Positions 7,464 to 16,728 of a stretch of 37,625 nt of DNA are shown piece after piece. Location of the stretch: NCBI RefSeq assembly GCF_008974185.1, contig NZ_BKZP01000031.1, forward strand, positions 1-37,625, read 5' to 3'. Origin of the DNA: Weizmannia acidilactici (lineage in GTDB: Bacteria; Bacillota; Bacilli; Bacillales; Bacillaceae_C). The position numbers were made by a program, and so were the translations under genes. How positions within the stretch are numbered: the stretch's first letter is position 1; the number at the start of each line of letters is the position of its first letter. A model generated the notes under the pieces. That model was not told the DNA's origin, did no database searches, and was given only the letters and a program-made list of their open reading frames with translations.

Positions 7464-9052
7464 TCATCCCGCGCCGAACTGTTCACGAAGTTTAAATTTC
7501 TGCACTTTACCGGACGGCGTGCGCGGAATTTCATCGGCAAAAATCACTTTGCGCGTTTTTTTATAGCTGGAAAGATACTGTCTGCAATATTCGACCACTT
7601 CTTCCTCTGTCAGCTGCATACTCTCTTTTTTTCACAATGACAGCGCAAACCGCTTCAATATATTTCGGTTCAGGGATGCCGATTACGGCTACTTCTTTAA
7701 CTGCCTCATGCCGGTAAAGGACATCTTCAATTTCAGTTGCATAAATATTCCCGCCTCCGCTTCGGATCATATCTTTCTTTCTGCCAGCGACGGTTAAATA
7801 CCCTTGCGCATCGACACCCCCCAGATCCCCCGTTTTGCACCAGCCGTCTGTCTGTAAAAGTTTCCATTGTTGCTTCAGGCTTTTTCCAATACCCTTCCGA
7901 AACAGCCGGGCTTTTGATGAGGATTTCTCCAACTTTACCTGCAGGAAGGGGGCTTCCATCTTCATCAACAATTTGAATCACCGTCAGCGGCATCGGCTTT
8001 CCAACCGTTCCGCCTTTTTTACCGGCATCTTGCGGGTCCAATGAAGCGGCAATCGGCTGCCCCTCGGTAAGGCCGTATACCTGGACGACACCGATATGTG
8101 GAAAAATTTCTTTGATTCGTTCCAGGGTTCACGGCATCAGAGGATCGCCGCCGGTATAAATCGTTTTCAAATCCTCCAGCCGGTATGTTTTCAGTTCAGA
8201 CAGATGCAGCATTTCATAAATCATGAACGGAAACAAAAAACAGCGGGTCACTTTTTTTTTTCAAAGACGGAGAGAACTCTTTGAATCTCGAAGTTTTTGC
8301 TTTTTGTAATAATCACTGTGCCACCCCTCATGAGAACCGGAAGGGCAACGTCTTCCATCGCACCAACATGATAGAGCGGGCCCGTCGTCATGGCTGTTTC
8401 TTTTCCGGAAAAATTCCACTTTAAAACCTGGATGGCCGAAAACCAGAAAGTCGTGTTATGCGTCCAAATTGCACCCTTTGGCCGCCCGGTCGTACCGGAT
8501 GTATACATCATCATGACAGGATCATTTAAATAAATGGATGCCACGCCCGGTTCGTCCTGCGACCCTTCCCCGAGTATGCTGAACGGTGCAGCCCAGTCCG
8601 GCACTTCTGTTTTTTCATCCGCGAGGCAGAAGTAATGTTCAACCGGAATTTCTTTTCTAACCTGGGCGATACGTTCAGCCAGCCCGGCATGAAAACATAA
8701 AATTTTTGTTTCGAAATCGTTTAATGCGTAGGCCAGTTCGGTGCTGGACAGGCGGAAATTCAACCGGACTGCGATCGCTCCGATTTTTGCTGCCGCAAAA
8801 TAAAGGCCGAAATATTCAAGGCAGTTAATAGAGCAGGATCCCGACACGGTCCCCTTTCCGGACGCCGAGGCGGATCAGCTGGTTGGCGTAAGCATTTGAG
8901 ATGCTGTGCAGTTTTCGAAATGTCCATGCTCTCCCCGCTTCTTCCCTGATAGCAGTTTTTCCGGAAACGGCCGGGTTTGGATCATCTGCAATGTTCTTGA
9001 TCATCCAGCCAACGTGCAACCATATTCCCCCTCCCCAAATCTTTGACGCCAA
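7464..9052 (-). pseudogene. decayed long-chain-type acyl-CoA synthetase (AMP ligase), five lesions
   Basis: Joined across frames this is a full AMP-dependent ligase: N terminus ...TFRKLHSISNAYANQLIRLGVRKGDRVGILLY, P-loop MMYTSGTTGRPKGAIWTH, YGLTEG, GWCKTGDLGG, RKKDMIRSGGGNIYATEIED and the C-terminal IPRTPSGKVQKFKLRE. Five lesions break it. There is an extra base near 8826-8828 (LLY-NCLEYFG), a frame slip in an A10 run at 8252-8261, and an in-frame TGA at 8129-8131. A 4-base AGAC duplication at 7846-7853 and an extra A in the run at 7626-7632 complete the set. The best start is TTG at about 9019, after GGGGAGGGGGAAT. Its end overlaps an ATG (ATGA), consistent with an ancestral operon position. 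Not functional as written. Confidence 0.88.
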
Positions 9053-9161
9053 AGCAAAATTGAAAAATGCTTGGCAAGCGGTCAGTACGTTTTGGAAAAG
9101 GCCTGTTTTTTAGAACCCCCTCTTTTTCATTTTATGATTGGAAAAGGTGCTTTATGGCATA

Positions 9162-9212
9162 AAAATAGATCCGGGAATTCAGAAAATCGTTCTGAATTCC
9201 CGGATCTATTTT
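9162..9212 (-). terminator. long perfect hairpin, likely bidirectional terminator
   Basis: Two 23-base arms (9162-9184 and 9190-9212) are perfectly complementary around a 5-base loop AATCG. The outer stem is A-rich on the left and T-rich on the right (AAAATAGATCC / GGATCTATTTT), so both strands end the hairpin with a short U run. It lies downstream of the minus-strand gene at 9366-9984 and upstream of the ligase pseudogene, where a terminator is expected. The rest of 9053-9365 holds no gene I can support. Confidence 0.7.
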
Positions 9213-9365
9213 GGAACTTCAATTGGAGCTTTTCGTCCCATTCCGTCGACCTTGCATTCCAAAACCCGTATTTTTTATCCCTGAACACCGTTCGATACGG
9301 GAACAGAAACACCCAGCAGAGATACGGGCTTCCGCCGAAAGATCCTCACCTATTTTTTATACTCA

Positions 9366-9984
9366 CTATTCAATATCCGGTTTCTGCTCTACTATACAAA
9401 GTTTTTTCCCATCTTCCATTTGTGCGAGATAAATATGTATCGGATTTTTTCCGGCTAAAATCAATGTTGGAGAAAAATTTTCAGCTTTCCGGTAAAAAGC
9501 CATGCCGCCAAAATAATCTTCAAAATAGTCAGCGAGAACCAATACGCCGTTAACATAAACTTTATCCTTATCCATTTCAAAATCTATATGCGGTACAGCA
9601 GGTATGATTTCATCGTTTACGTGGTTCTCCCAAGGCTGAGTTAATACCGCCGGCATGGCAGGTAAATTCTTCCGTTATCTCAGGTGCCCCATCAATGTTG
9701 AAATAAATTTTGTTGTTCCCGCTCTTTGCAAGCGCTAGAGGCATTCCCTTGTACAATACAATTTTATCCGGATAGGAAGCTGCATTAAAGAAATAAAACC
9801 CTTTCTCATCTTTTTCATTAAAACTAATCCGGTAAGAATCCAGCCACGCAAATATTTCAGGTAAATCGAAATGCTTTGGAAATAAATGCGGCACCTTGAC
9901 TGTGTTTGCCTTGGATTCCAGTAACCAGACAAATATATCATCCAACCCGATTATATTGTTGAAAATCACGATATTTCCTTTCAT
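9366..9984 (-). pseudogene. unknown protein, probably one gene split by a frameshift
   Basis: I do not recognise this family. Two overlapping minus-strand reading frames (9610-9984 and 9366-9656) make sense as one protein of about 205 residues. The first frame runs through FNIDGAPEITEEFTC, then degenerates (HAGGINSALGEPRKR). The second continues MPAVLTQPWENHVNDEIIP with no ribosome site before its ATG. Removing one C from TGCCATGCC near 9655-9660 joins them. The protein is soluble, rich in aromatic and acidic residues, with no signal peptide or membrane segment. It is followed by a strong hairpin terminator. The alternative is two overlapping small genes, which the missing ribosome site argues against. 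Confidence 0.55.
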
Positions 9985-10163
9985 AATGGTCCATTAAACA
10001 GTACTTATAATAAATCATCATACTCCCTTAAATGATCCTCATTGATTCTTTCCTTTACGACACAAATCGGCATTATTAATCATTTTTAATGTCCCATCTC
10101 CCTTAATATTTTTTATAATGGATTTTTCTAATAGGTCTACTATATAAAATTTTTACTAAATAG

Positions 10164-10196
10164 AAAAAGGCCACCCTTCTAATTTTGAGCAGCCTT
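10164..10196 (-). terminator. rho-independent terminator of rocD
   Basis: On the minus strand a 10-base-pair stem (arms 10187-10196 and 10167-10176, AAGGCTGCTC with GGGTGGCCTT including G-U pairs) encloses a 10-base loop and runs into TTTTT. It begins 17 bases after the rocD stop. Confidence 0.7.
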
Positions 10197-10212
10197 ACTA
10201 AAGTTGGAACCA

Positions 10213-11424
10213 TCAATTTTTCTCTTCAAAAACCTTCCTGATCCGCTCGACCGCCCAGTCGAGTTCCTCTTCCGTAATTACTAGCGGCGGCGCGAAACGG
10301 ATGACATTTTCATGCGTTTCTTTGCACAACAAACCTTCTTCTTTCAGCGCTTCACAGAACGGGCGTGCCGGTTCCGTTAGTTCAATGCCGATAAAAAGGC
10401 CGCGGCCGCGGATTTCTTTGACTGACGGATGTTTGATACCGCGGAGCTTTTCCAGCAGATCGTTTCCGAGTTTCAAAGAACGCTCCACCAGTTTTTCTTC
10501 TTCAATCACTTCAAGGCTTGCCAGCGAAACGGCGCAAGCAAGCGGATTGCCCCCGAATGTTGAACCGTGAGAACCCGGATTGAACACGCCCAAAATGTCT
10601 TTGTTTGCAGCAACGCATGAAATTGGCATGACACCGCCGCCAAGCGCTTTTCCGAGAATGAACACATCCGGTGTGACATCCTCCCATTCCACCGCAAACA
10701 ACTTTCCGGTCCGGCCGAGGCCTGTTTGCACTTCATCGGCCATCAGCAGGACCCGATTTTCCCGGCAAATTTTCTCCGCCTCTTTCAAAAACCCTTGCGG
10801 TGGAATCCTGATGCCCGCTTCGCCTTGAATCGGCTCGACAAGGAATGCGGCCGTATTCGGGGTAATCGCTGCTCTTAAAGCTTCTACATCACCGTACGGA
10901 ATAAGTTTGATGCCTCCAATCATCGGCCCAAAACCACGTTTATACTCTTCTTCCGACGATAGCGACACCGCGAGCAGCGTGCGGCCGTGGAAGTTGCCGG
11001 TGCAGGCGATGATTTCCGCCTTGTTGTCAGGCACACCTTTCACATCGTATGCCCAACGGCGTGCAGCTTTAACTGCCGTTTCAACCGCTTCCGCCCCGGT
11101 ATTCATCGGCAGGACCATATCTTTTTTCGTCAATTGACAAACTTTTTCGTACCATTCGCCAAGCTTGTCGTTGTAAAAGGCACGCGAAGTCAGCGTCACA
11201 CGATCCGCCTGGTCTTTGAGCGCCTGGATGATTTTTGGATGCCGGTGCCCCTGGTTCAGTGCCGAGTACGCACTCAGCATATCCATGTAGCGGCGGCCGT
11301 CGACATCTTTTACCCACACCCCTTCCGCTTCTGCAATGACGACCGGAAGCGGCTGGTAATTATGCGCGCCGTACTGTTCCGTTTTTTCAATGAGCTTTTT
11401 TGTATGATTCTCTACATGTTCCAT
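10213..11424 (-). CDS. rocD: ornithine aminotransferase
   Basis: This PLP-dependent enzyme transfers the delta-amino group of ornithine to 2-oxoglutarate, giving glutamate semialdehyde in arginine catabolism. The 403-residue sequence follows B. subtilis RocD closely, with [56 protein letters not shown], and the PLP lysine in [15 protein letters not shown] followed by [16 protein letters not shown] longer frame begins at 11445, but the ATG at 11424 has AAGGGGGAAGAACA before it and matches the family start. It is divergent from rocR with a sigma-54 promoter and RocR-type sites between. In B. subtilis rocD leads a rocDEF operon; here it stands alone and is closed by a terminator. Confidence 0.95.
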   Translation of the reverse strand: MEHVENHTKKLIEKTEQYGAHNYQPLPVVIAEAEGVWVKDVDGRRYMDMLSAYSALNQGHRHPKIIQALKDQADRVTLTSRAFYNDKLGEWYEKVCQLTKKDMVLPMNTGAEAVETAVKAARRWAYDVKGVPDNKAEIIACTGNFHGRTLLAVSLSSEEEYKRGFGPMIGGIKLIPYGDVEALRAAITPNTAAFLVEPIQGEAGIRIPPQGFLKEAEKICRENRVLLMADEVQTGLGRTGKLFAVEWEDVTPDVFILGKALGGGVMPISCVAANKDILGVFNPGSHGSTFGGNPLACAVSLASLEVIEEEKLVERSLKLGNDLLEKLRGIKHPSVKEIRGRGLFIGIELTEPARPFCEALKEEGLLCKETHENVIRFAPPLVITEEELDWAVERIRKVFEEKN

Positions 11425-11467
11425 TGTTCTTCCCCCTTCTTGCACAGTATTTCTCTATTCTTTTATA

Positions 11468-11484
11468 CGCAAAATTCATGCCAA
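11468..11484 (-). promoter_or_regulatory. sigma-54 promoter of rocD
   Basis: The minus strand reads TTGGCATGAATTTTGCG, with GG and GC elements separated by exactly 10 bases as required for the -24/-12 class. It lies 44 bases upstream of the rocD start codon. Confidence 0.85.
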
Positions 11485-11523
11485 TATGAAAAAGCGTTTA
11501 ACTGCCTGTTTCTCCCCTGCTTA

Positions 11524-11562
11524 TGTAAAAAATTTTGCATCCAGCCGCAAAATTTTTTAAAC
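11524..11562. promoter_or_regulatory. RocR-type upstream activating sites between rocD and rocR
   Basis: Two similar elements occur here: TGTAAAAAATTTTGCA at 11524-11539, a near-perfect palindrome, and GCAAAATTTTTTAAAC from 11547. They share the GCAAAA/TTTTGC arms of the palindrome found upstream of rocE. They lie 40-80 bases upstream of the rocD sigma-54 promoter and just before the rocR ribosome site, so they could serve rocD activation and rocR autoregulation. Binding by RocR is inferred. Confidence 0.7.
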
Positions 11563-11591
11563 TTTTCATAAAGGAACGCGGAGGGTGAAAA

Positions 11592-12947
11592 ATGAAAGAT
11601 AAAGAGGCTTTTATGTTTGCGCTGTACGAAAAAATTATGAATCTTGTCGATGTCGGCATCCATGCGGTCGATGAAGAAGGCCGCACCATTATCTATAATC
11701 AAAAAATGCGGGAAATCGAAGCGATGGAAATCCGCGAAGTGCTGCACAAAAAATTGACAGACGTGTTCCAATTCCACGGCAGCGAAGAAAGCACGCTGCT
11801 TCAGGCACTCCAAAGTGGGAAAGATAGCCACCGCGTGAAGCAAACCTACTTTAACAACAAAGGCCGGGAAATTACATCCGTCAATCATACTTATCCGTTT
11901 CTTTACAATGGAAAAGTCAAGGGTGCCGTGGAGATCGCGCAGGACATTACGAAAATCGACCGACTCATCCGCCGGAACCATGAACCCAATACTGGCTATA
12001 CATTTGGCCATATTATCGGAAAAAGCAAAGCCATTTTGGAAGTCATCGAGTTTTCGAAGCGCGCCGCCCGCACTTCCTCCTATGTGCTGATTATCGGCGA
12101 AACGGGGACAGGCAAAGAGCTGTTTGCGCAAAGCATCCACAATGAAAGCGAAAGAAGCCGCGGGCCGTTTATTACGCAAAACTGTGCCGCACTTCCTGAT
12201 AATCTAATCGAAAGTATTTTATTCGGGACAAAAAAAGGTGCTTTTACAGGGGCTGTCGACCGCGCAGGGCTGTTCGAGCAGGCGGACGGGGGCACGCTTC
12301 TGTTAGATGAAATCAATGCGTTAAATATCCATCTGCAGGCAAAACTTTTACGGGTGCTGCAGGAGAAAAAAGTGAAACGGATCGGCGGGACAAAGGAAAA
12401 ACCAGTCGAAGTGCGCGTCATTGCAACGATGAACGAAACGCCGTATGAAGCGATCACAAACCGGCACCTGCGCAAAGACTTGTATTACCGACTCGGCGTC
12501 GTGACGCTGTTTATACCGCCTCTAAGGGATAGGGTGGAAGATCTGCCGCTTCTTACGGACCATTTTATTCAGAAATACAATAACCTTTTTCAAATGAATG
12601 TAAAAGGCGTAAAACCGGAAGTGCTCACATTTTTCCGGTCATACCGCTGGCCGGGCAATATCCGGGAGCTAGAGCATATGATCGAAGCCGCGATGAATGT
12701 CATGTTTGAGGAGGAATGGATTGATTTTCACCACTTGCCAACGCAGTACCGGCACCAGAACGGGACACCTGATGCGAATTTTACACAGCCCCTTTTAAAA
12801 GACCGGCTACTTGAATTTGAGAAACATTGCATTATAGAAGCACTGGAGGCGAACGGCTCTAATATTTCGAAGGCGGCGGAACAGCTGGGGCTGAGCCGGC
12901 AAAGCCTGCAATACCGGATGAAACGGCTTGGGATTAAACCTTTCTGA
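11592..12947 (+). CDS. rocR: RocR, sigma-54-dependent activator of arginine catabolism
   Basis: This enhancer-binding protein opens sigma-54 promoters in response to arginine/ornithine. The 451 residues contain an N-terminal PAS-like sensor (about 10-125, VGIHAVDEEGRTIIYNQKM), then an AAA+ domain with Walker A GETGTGKE (169-176), the sigma-54 contact loop GAFTGA (216-221), Walker B LLLDE (236-240) and the arginine-finger region. It ends in a Fis-type helix-turn-helix (SNISKAAEQLGLSRQSLQYRMKRLGI). The ATG follows GGAGGGTGAAAA. It is divergent from rocD and followed by rocE, both with sigma-54 promoters. A receiver domain is absent, as in B. subtilis RocR. Confidence 0.93.
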   Translation: MKDKEAFMFALYEKIMNLVDVGIHAVDEEGRTIIYNQKMREIEAMEIREVLHKKLTDVFQFHGSEESTLLQALQSGKDSHRVKQTYFNNKGREITSVNHTYPFLYNGKVKGAVEIAQDITKIDRLIRRNHEPNTGYTFGHIIGKSKAILEVIEFSKRAARTSSYVLIIGETGTGKELFAQSIHNESERSRGPFITQNCAALPDNLIESILFGTKKGAFTGAVDRAGLFEQADGGTLLLDEINALNIHLQAKLLRVLQEKKVKRIGGTKEKPVEVRVIATMNETPYEAITNRHLRKDLYYRLGVVTLFIPPLRDRVEDLPLLTDHFIQKYNNLFQMNVKGVKPEVLTFFRSYRWPGNIRELEHMIEAAMNVMFEEEWIDFHHLPTQYRHQNGTPDANFTQPLLKDRLLEFEKHCIIEALEANGSNISKAAEQLGLSRQSLQYRMKRLGIKPF

Positions 12948-12966
12948 ATTTTTCCAGTCCCGGACC

Positions 12967-12983
12967 TGCAAAATTTTTTTGCA
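12967..12983. promoter_or_regulatory. RocR-type activating palindrome upstream of rocE
   Basis: TGCAAAATTTTTTTGCA is a perfect 7-3-7 palindrome, 54 bases upstream of the rocE sigma-54 promoter. It closely matches the elements between rocD and rocR. Its role is inferred from placement and similarity. Confidence 0.78.
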
Positions 12984-13037
12984 TTTTACCAGGTGCTGTT
13001 TTCCGGGAAAAACAGTACCTTTATTTAAAATATCTGT

Positions 13038-13054
13038 TTGGCATGAAAATTGCA
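13038..13054 (+). promoter_or_regulatory. sigma-54 promoter of rocE
   Basis: TTGGCATGAAAATTGCA matches the -24/-12 consensus with GG and GC spaced by 10 bases. It lies about 96 bases upstream of the rocE start and shares its first eight bases with the rocD promoter. Confidence 0.9.
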
Positions 13055-13150
13055 AAAATCCCGATGCGAGTATACTCTATTATTGGTAGAAAATACTTCA
13101 ATTCTTTTGTAAGCGTTTTATAAATATGGACGAAGGGAGCGAAGGGGACA

Positions 13151-14629
13151 ATGGATTTGGAGAAGCAAGAAATTCATTTTCCAAAGCCGCATCAAAGAAC
13201 GCTGCGCAAGGGACTAAAAGCACGCCATTTAACAATGATTTCGATTGGGGGTGCGATCGGAACCGGCCTTTTCCTCGGGAGCGGGGCGGCGATCCACTTG
13301 GCCGGCCCGGGCGGTGCACTGCTGGCGTATGTTTTGGTCGGCACCATGGTGTATTTTGTGATGACAAGCTTGGGTGAAATGTCCGCCTATATGCCGACAA
13401 GCGGCGCATTCAGCACGTACGGGACAAAATTCGTCGATCCGGCTTTCGGCTTTGCACTCGGCTGGACGTACTGGTTTAACTGGGCAATGACGATCGCGGC
13501 GGAGTTAACGGCTTCGATTATGATCATGAAATTTTGGTTCCCGCACAGCCCATCGCTGTTGTGGAGCATGACCTTTTTTGTGCTGATTTTTATGCTCAAT
13601 TATTTGTCTGTCAGGGGTTATGGTGAAGGAGAATACTGGTTTTCATTTATAAAAGTCGCTGCAATTATTCTTTTTATTGTGGTCGGGTTATTGATGATTT
13701 TTGGCATCATGGGCGGGGAAGCAGTCGGCCTGAAAAACCTCACGGTGGAAAAAGCACCGTTTCCGGGAGGATTTCTCGGCACCTTTCTCGTATTCATCGC
13801 TGCCGGTTTTTCGTTTCAGGGTACTGAAATTGTCGGCGTGGCCGCGGGTGAAAGCGAAGATCCGGCCAAAAACGTTCCGAAAGCCATCAAAAGCGTTTTC
13901 TGGAGAATTCTTTTATTCTATGTGCTCGCAATCTTGGTGATCGGGCTGCTTGTTCCGTATACAAACGAAAACCTGCAAAGCGAAAACGTCATGGTCAGCC
14001 CATTCACGCTTGTTTTTAAAAAAGCCGGGCTTTCGTTTGCGGCATCGCTCATGAACGCTGTTATTTTGGCAGCTGTATTGTCGGCCGGCAATTCAAGTCT
14101 GTATGCCTCGACCCGGATGCTGTACGCGATGGCGAAAGAAGGCCAGGCCCCGCGCATTTTTGCAAAGCTAGACAAGCGGGGCGTCCCGGTGCCGGCCATG
14201 GTTTTAACGGCTGTTGTCGGCATGCTTGCGTTCTTTTCTTCGATTTTCGGCGACGGCATCGTGTACGTCTGGCTCATGAATTCCATCGGCATCACCGGCT
14301 TTATTTTCTGGCTTGGCATCTCCGTCAGCCATTACCGGTTCCGTAAAGCTTTTCTTGCACAGGGGCACTCGCTGGATGAGCTCCCATACAGGGCGAAATG
14401 GTATCCGTTCGGGCCGATATTTGCCATCGCCGTCTGCCTGATCGTCACGCTCGCCCAGGATTACCAGGCATTTCTTGCCACACATATCGACTGGGGAAAT
14501 GTCATCGCCGCCTACCTTGGCATCCCTTTTTTCCTCGCCCTATGGCTTGGGTATAAAATTGTAAGAAAAACAAAAGTCGTTCCACTCGAAGAACATCATT
14601 TTAATATGATTGCCGATCCGAATGATTGA
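13151..14629 (+). CDS. rocE: arginine/amino acid permease of the APC family
   Basis: This is a 492-residue inner-membrane transporter with about 12 hydrophobic segments, and it probably imports arginine or ornithine for the Roc pathway. The APC substrate-binding motif ISIGGAIGTGLFLGSGAAI lies in the first helix (about residues 30-50). GFSFQGTEIVGVAAGESEDPAKNVPKAI is the classical helix 6 region of basic and aromatic amino acid permeases. The ATG at 13151 follows GGAGCGAAGGGGACA. It has its own sigma-54 promoter and RocR-type site, so it should be induced with rocD. The rocE assignment rests on context as well as homology, since related permeases (RocC, GabP) are similar. Confidence 0.88.
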   Translation: MDLEKQEIHFPKPHQRTLRKGLKARHLTMISIGGAIGTGLFLGSGAAIHLAGPGGALLAYVLVGTMVYFVMTSLGEMSAYMPTSGAFSTYGTKFVDPAFGFALGWTYWFNWAMTIAAELTASIMIMKFWFPHSPSLLWSMTFFVLIFMLNYLSVRGYGEGEYWFSFIKVAAIILFIVVGLLMIFGIMGGEAVGLKNLTVEKAPFPGGFLGTFLVFIAAGFSFQGTEIVGVAAGESEDPAKNVPKAIKSVFWRILLFYVLAILVIGLLVPYTNENLQSENVMVSPFTLVFKKAGLSFAASLMNAVILAAVLSAGNSSLYASTRMLYAMAKEGQAPRIFAKLDKRGVPVPAMVLTAVVGMLAFFSSIFGDGIVYVWLMNSIGITGFIFWLGISVSHYRFRKAFLAQGHSLDELPYRAKWYPFGPIFAIAVCLIVTLAQDYQAFLATHIDWGNVIAAYLGIPFFLALWLGYKIVRKTKVVPLEEHHFNMIADPND

Positions 14630-14654
14630 ATGTTTGGAAAAAAACCGGAGAGAT

Positions 14655-14703
14655 GAAGTATCCCCCTAAGCTGGTTTTTAGTCCAACTTAGGGAGGACAC
14701 TTC
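14655..14703. repeat. imperfect 20-base inverted repeat after rocE
   Basis: Arms 14655-14674 and 14683-14703 pair with three imperfections around an 8-base loop. A T6 run follows only about 10 bases later (after GGCCCGGG), so it may act as the rocE terminator, but the spacing is atypical. The size and near-perfect arms would also fit a small dispersed palindromic element. The remaining spacer to 14833 shows no gene. Confidence 0.55.
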
Positions 14704-14833
14704 AAGGCCCGGGTTTTTTAATAGGTAATTGCCAAGCTTTCTTAAAATCACTGTTGCAAAAAAGAGATTCCTAACTTTTATTAAAACCATTCGATCTCTC
14801 TTGCTCCGCTAATAGTTCTGAGCACCAGATACA

Positions 14834-15490
14834 CTATTCCCGCTTTCTCACACCGTCCATCACAAACCGCACGATAGTTTCAATTTCCGCTTCTTCATCC
14901 GCCGTTCCGTTCAGCATCAGGACAAATTTGGAAACAAACAATCCGGCAATACAGGTAACGACCAGCTTTGCAATGTCCTCAGCTGGTCGGGAAACCAGTT
15001 CCCCCCGTTCCTGGAAAACGCGGATCACCTGTATCAGCCGGCCCCCTATATTTTCCACAAAATAAGGAAGAAGCTCGTTCCGGATTTCTTCATTATATAA
15101 AAACTCTTTCACCACAATTTGAAAAATTTCTTTGTTTTCCTTTACAAAGTTTAACCGGTCCCGGACCAGTTCCCGCAAAAAATCCTCAAAAAAGAAAACA
15201 TCATGCGACATTAACTCTGTAAAAAGCTCCTCTGCCATCGAAGGAATCGACGCTTTCAAAAAAGGAACAATCACGGCCACCAGTAAATTGTCTTTTGTGC
15301 CGAAATGCCGGAAAATCGTGCCTTCCGCAACGCCGGCCGCTTTTGCGATTTCACTTGTCGGCGTATTGGAGTACCCTTTCTCCGCAAACAAAGCAACCGC
15401 TGTCTCCATAATTTTTTGCTTTTTATCCGTCAGCTTTAGAGCCGGTTTCGCTTGTGCTTTCATCGCTTCCAACAAATTGTATTTCGACAA
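14834..15490 (-). CDS. TetR/AcrR-family transcriptional regulator
   Basis: This 218-residue regulator has an N-terminal TetR helix-turn-helix (about residues 25-70: KIMETAVALFAEKGYSNTPTSEIAKAAGVAEGTIFRHFGTKDNLL) and an all-helical C-terminal ligand/dimer domain. The ATG follows AAGGGGGTGGACGGC. It is the third gene of an operon after an ABC ATPase and permease, with 14 bases between it and the permease stop. The operon promoter region carries two TetR-like palindromes, so it probably represses its own operon. The inducer is unknown, and drug or lipid-like molecules are typical for such exporters. Confidence 0.9.
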   Translation of the reverse strand: MSKYNLLEAMKAQAKPALKLTDKKQKIMETAVALFAEKGYSNTPTSEIAKAAGVAEGTIFRHFGTKDNLLVAVIVPFLKASIPSMAEELFTELMSHDVFFFEDFLRELVRDRLNFVKENKEIFQIVVKEFLYNEEIRNELLPYFVENIGGRLIQVIRVFQERGELVSRPAEDIAKLVVTCIAGLFVSKFVLMLNGTADEEAEIETIVRFVMDGVRKRE

Positions 15491-15504
15491 TGCCGTCCAC
15501 CCCC

Positions 15505-16728
15505 TTACAACGCGCGGTACCGCCTTAAAGCGAGTATATTAAGAATGATAAAAATAACCGCAAAAACAGCCAAAGCAAGCAGGTCTTTCCAAACATCGCC
15601 GAGGCCCAATCCCTCATACATCACGCGTTTCAAAGCATCGGCGCCGTAATAAATAGGCATCACTTTCGCCAGTTCCTGCAGCCAATCAGCCATCCCCTTT
15701 AAAGGAATGATGCCCGAGAAAAAGACTTGCGGAACAACAACGATCGGGATAAACTGCATCATTTGAAACTCGGATGCCGCGAAAGACGATAACAATATAC
15801 CAAGGGAGAGCGCGACCAATGCAAGCATTAAATTAATCAGCACGACATGCCAAAGCGATCCGGCGAGCACCATATCCAAAACATTCACCGAATACAACAC
15901 GACAATGACCGTTTGAATGATGGCAAAAATCCCAAAACCGGCCAAATATGCCATGACGATCTCACCCCGTTTCACCGGCGTTGCCATCAAGCGGTTAAGG
16001 GTTCCTGATGTCCGCTCTTTCAAAAGCCCGATACCCGAGATTAAAAAGACAAAGAAGAATACAAAGAAACCGACAAGGATCGGGCTCAACACATCAAAAA
16101 ACACGGTATCGCTGCTGCCGTATACATATTTTGTCGAAACATTCGGTTTAGCCATCTTCACTTTTACCGGTGCTGGCAAATTTTGTTTCGTTTTTTGCAC
16201 CTGTTCTTCTAATTGCTGCACTTTTACAATGGCCGGCGACTGCGCGGGAGTTTGTTTCATTAAAATCTGTTGTGCCTGATTTTGCAGGGCAATGATTTTC
16301 TGCGCGCCTTGTATCGTTTGCGCCTCCGCTTTGATTTGTTTTGCCAGTTGCTGCTGCGTTCCCGCCGCGATTGCCTGTTTTACTTTCATCTGCAGCGATT
16401 TCGCGGAAGTCGGGTCGCTGTTTTGCAAAGTGAGGATGTACGCTCCATCTTTTTTCTGAAGCAAGCCGTCCAGACTGTAGCCAAGCACCGTTTTTTCCGG
16501 ATGTTTTACAGTACTATAGTGTTTGACGTTAATATCCGCTTTATCCAGCACCTTCACAAGGCTTTTGTCCACATGGCTGACGCCAAGTTTCGGGTCGGTC
16601 GTATTGCCGCTAAAGAAAAAATACATGAGCGTCAAAATCAAAAGCGGCGCGACAAACAACAAGGCGAGCGTCCGCTTATCGCGCAGCATTTCAAGCAAAA
16701 TCCTTTTGATCAAAGCAGCCGTCCTCAT
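15505..16728 (-). CDS. ABC-2 type exporter permease
   Basis: This 407-residue membrane subunit has one N-terminal transmembrane helix (about 20-40), a large extracytoplasmic domain rich in Gln, Lys and Ala (about 45-210) that looks partly coiled-coil, and five to six C-terminal transmembrane helices (about 215-400). This is the ABC2_membrane_3 layout. The glycine-rich ISGIGLLKERTSGTLNRLMATPVKRGEI segment is the coupling region typical of ABC-2 transporters. Its ATG overlaps the ATPase stop (ATGA), so the two are translationally coupled and probably form one complex. The substrate cannot be told from sequence. Confidence 0.88.
   Translation of the reverse strand: MRTAALIKRILLEMLRDKRTLALLFVAPLLILTLMYFFFSGNTTDPKLGVSHVDKSLVKVLDKADINVKHYSTVKHPEKTVLGYSLDGLLQKKDGAYILTLQNSDPTSAKSLQMKVKQAIAAGTQQQLAKQIKAEAQTIQGAQKIIALQNQAQQILMKQTPAQSPAIVKVQQLEEQVQKTKQNLPAPVKVKMAKPNVSTKYVYGSSDTVFFDVLSPILVGFFVFFFVFLISGIGLLKERTSGTLNRLMATPVKRGEIVMAYLAGFGIFAIIQTVIVVLYSVNVLDMVLAGSLWHVVLINLMLALVALSLGILLSSFAASEFQMMQFIPIVVVPQVFFSGIIPLKGMADWLQELAKVMPIYYGADALKRVMYEGLGLGDVWKDLLALAVFAVIFIILNILALRRYRAL

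Noticed and set aside
11463-12179. A 238-codon minus-strand frame across the rocD-rocR spacer and the front of rocR.
   Set aside because: It is antisense to rocR and would run across the sigma-54 promoter and activating sites. RocR has complete domain motifs and a strong ribosome site.
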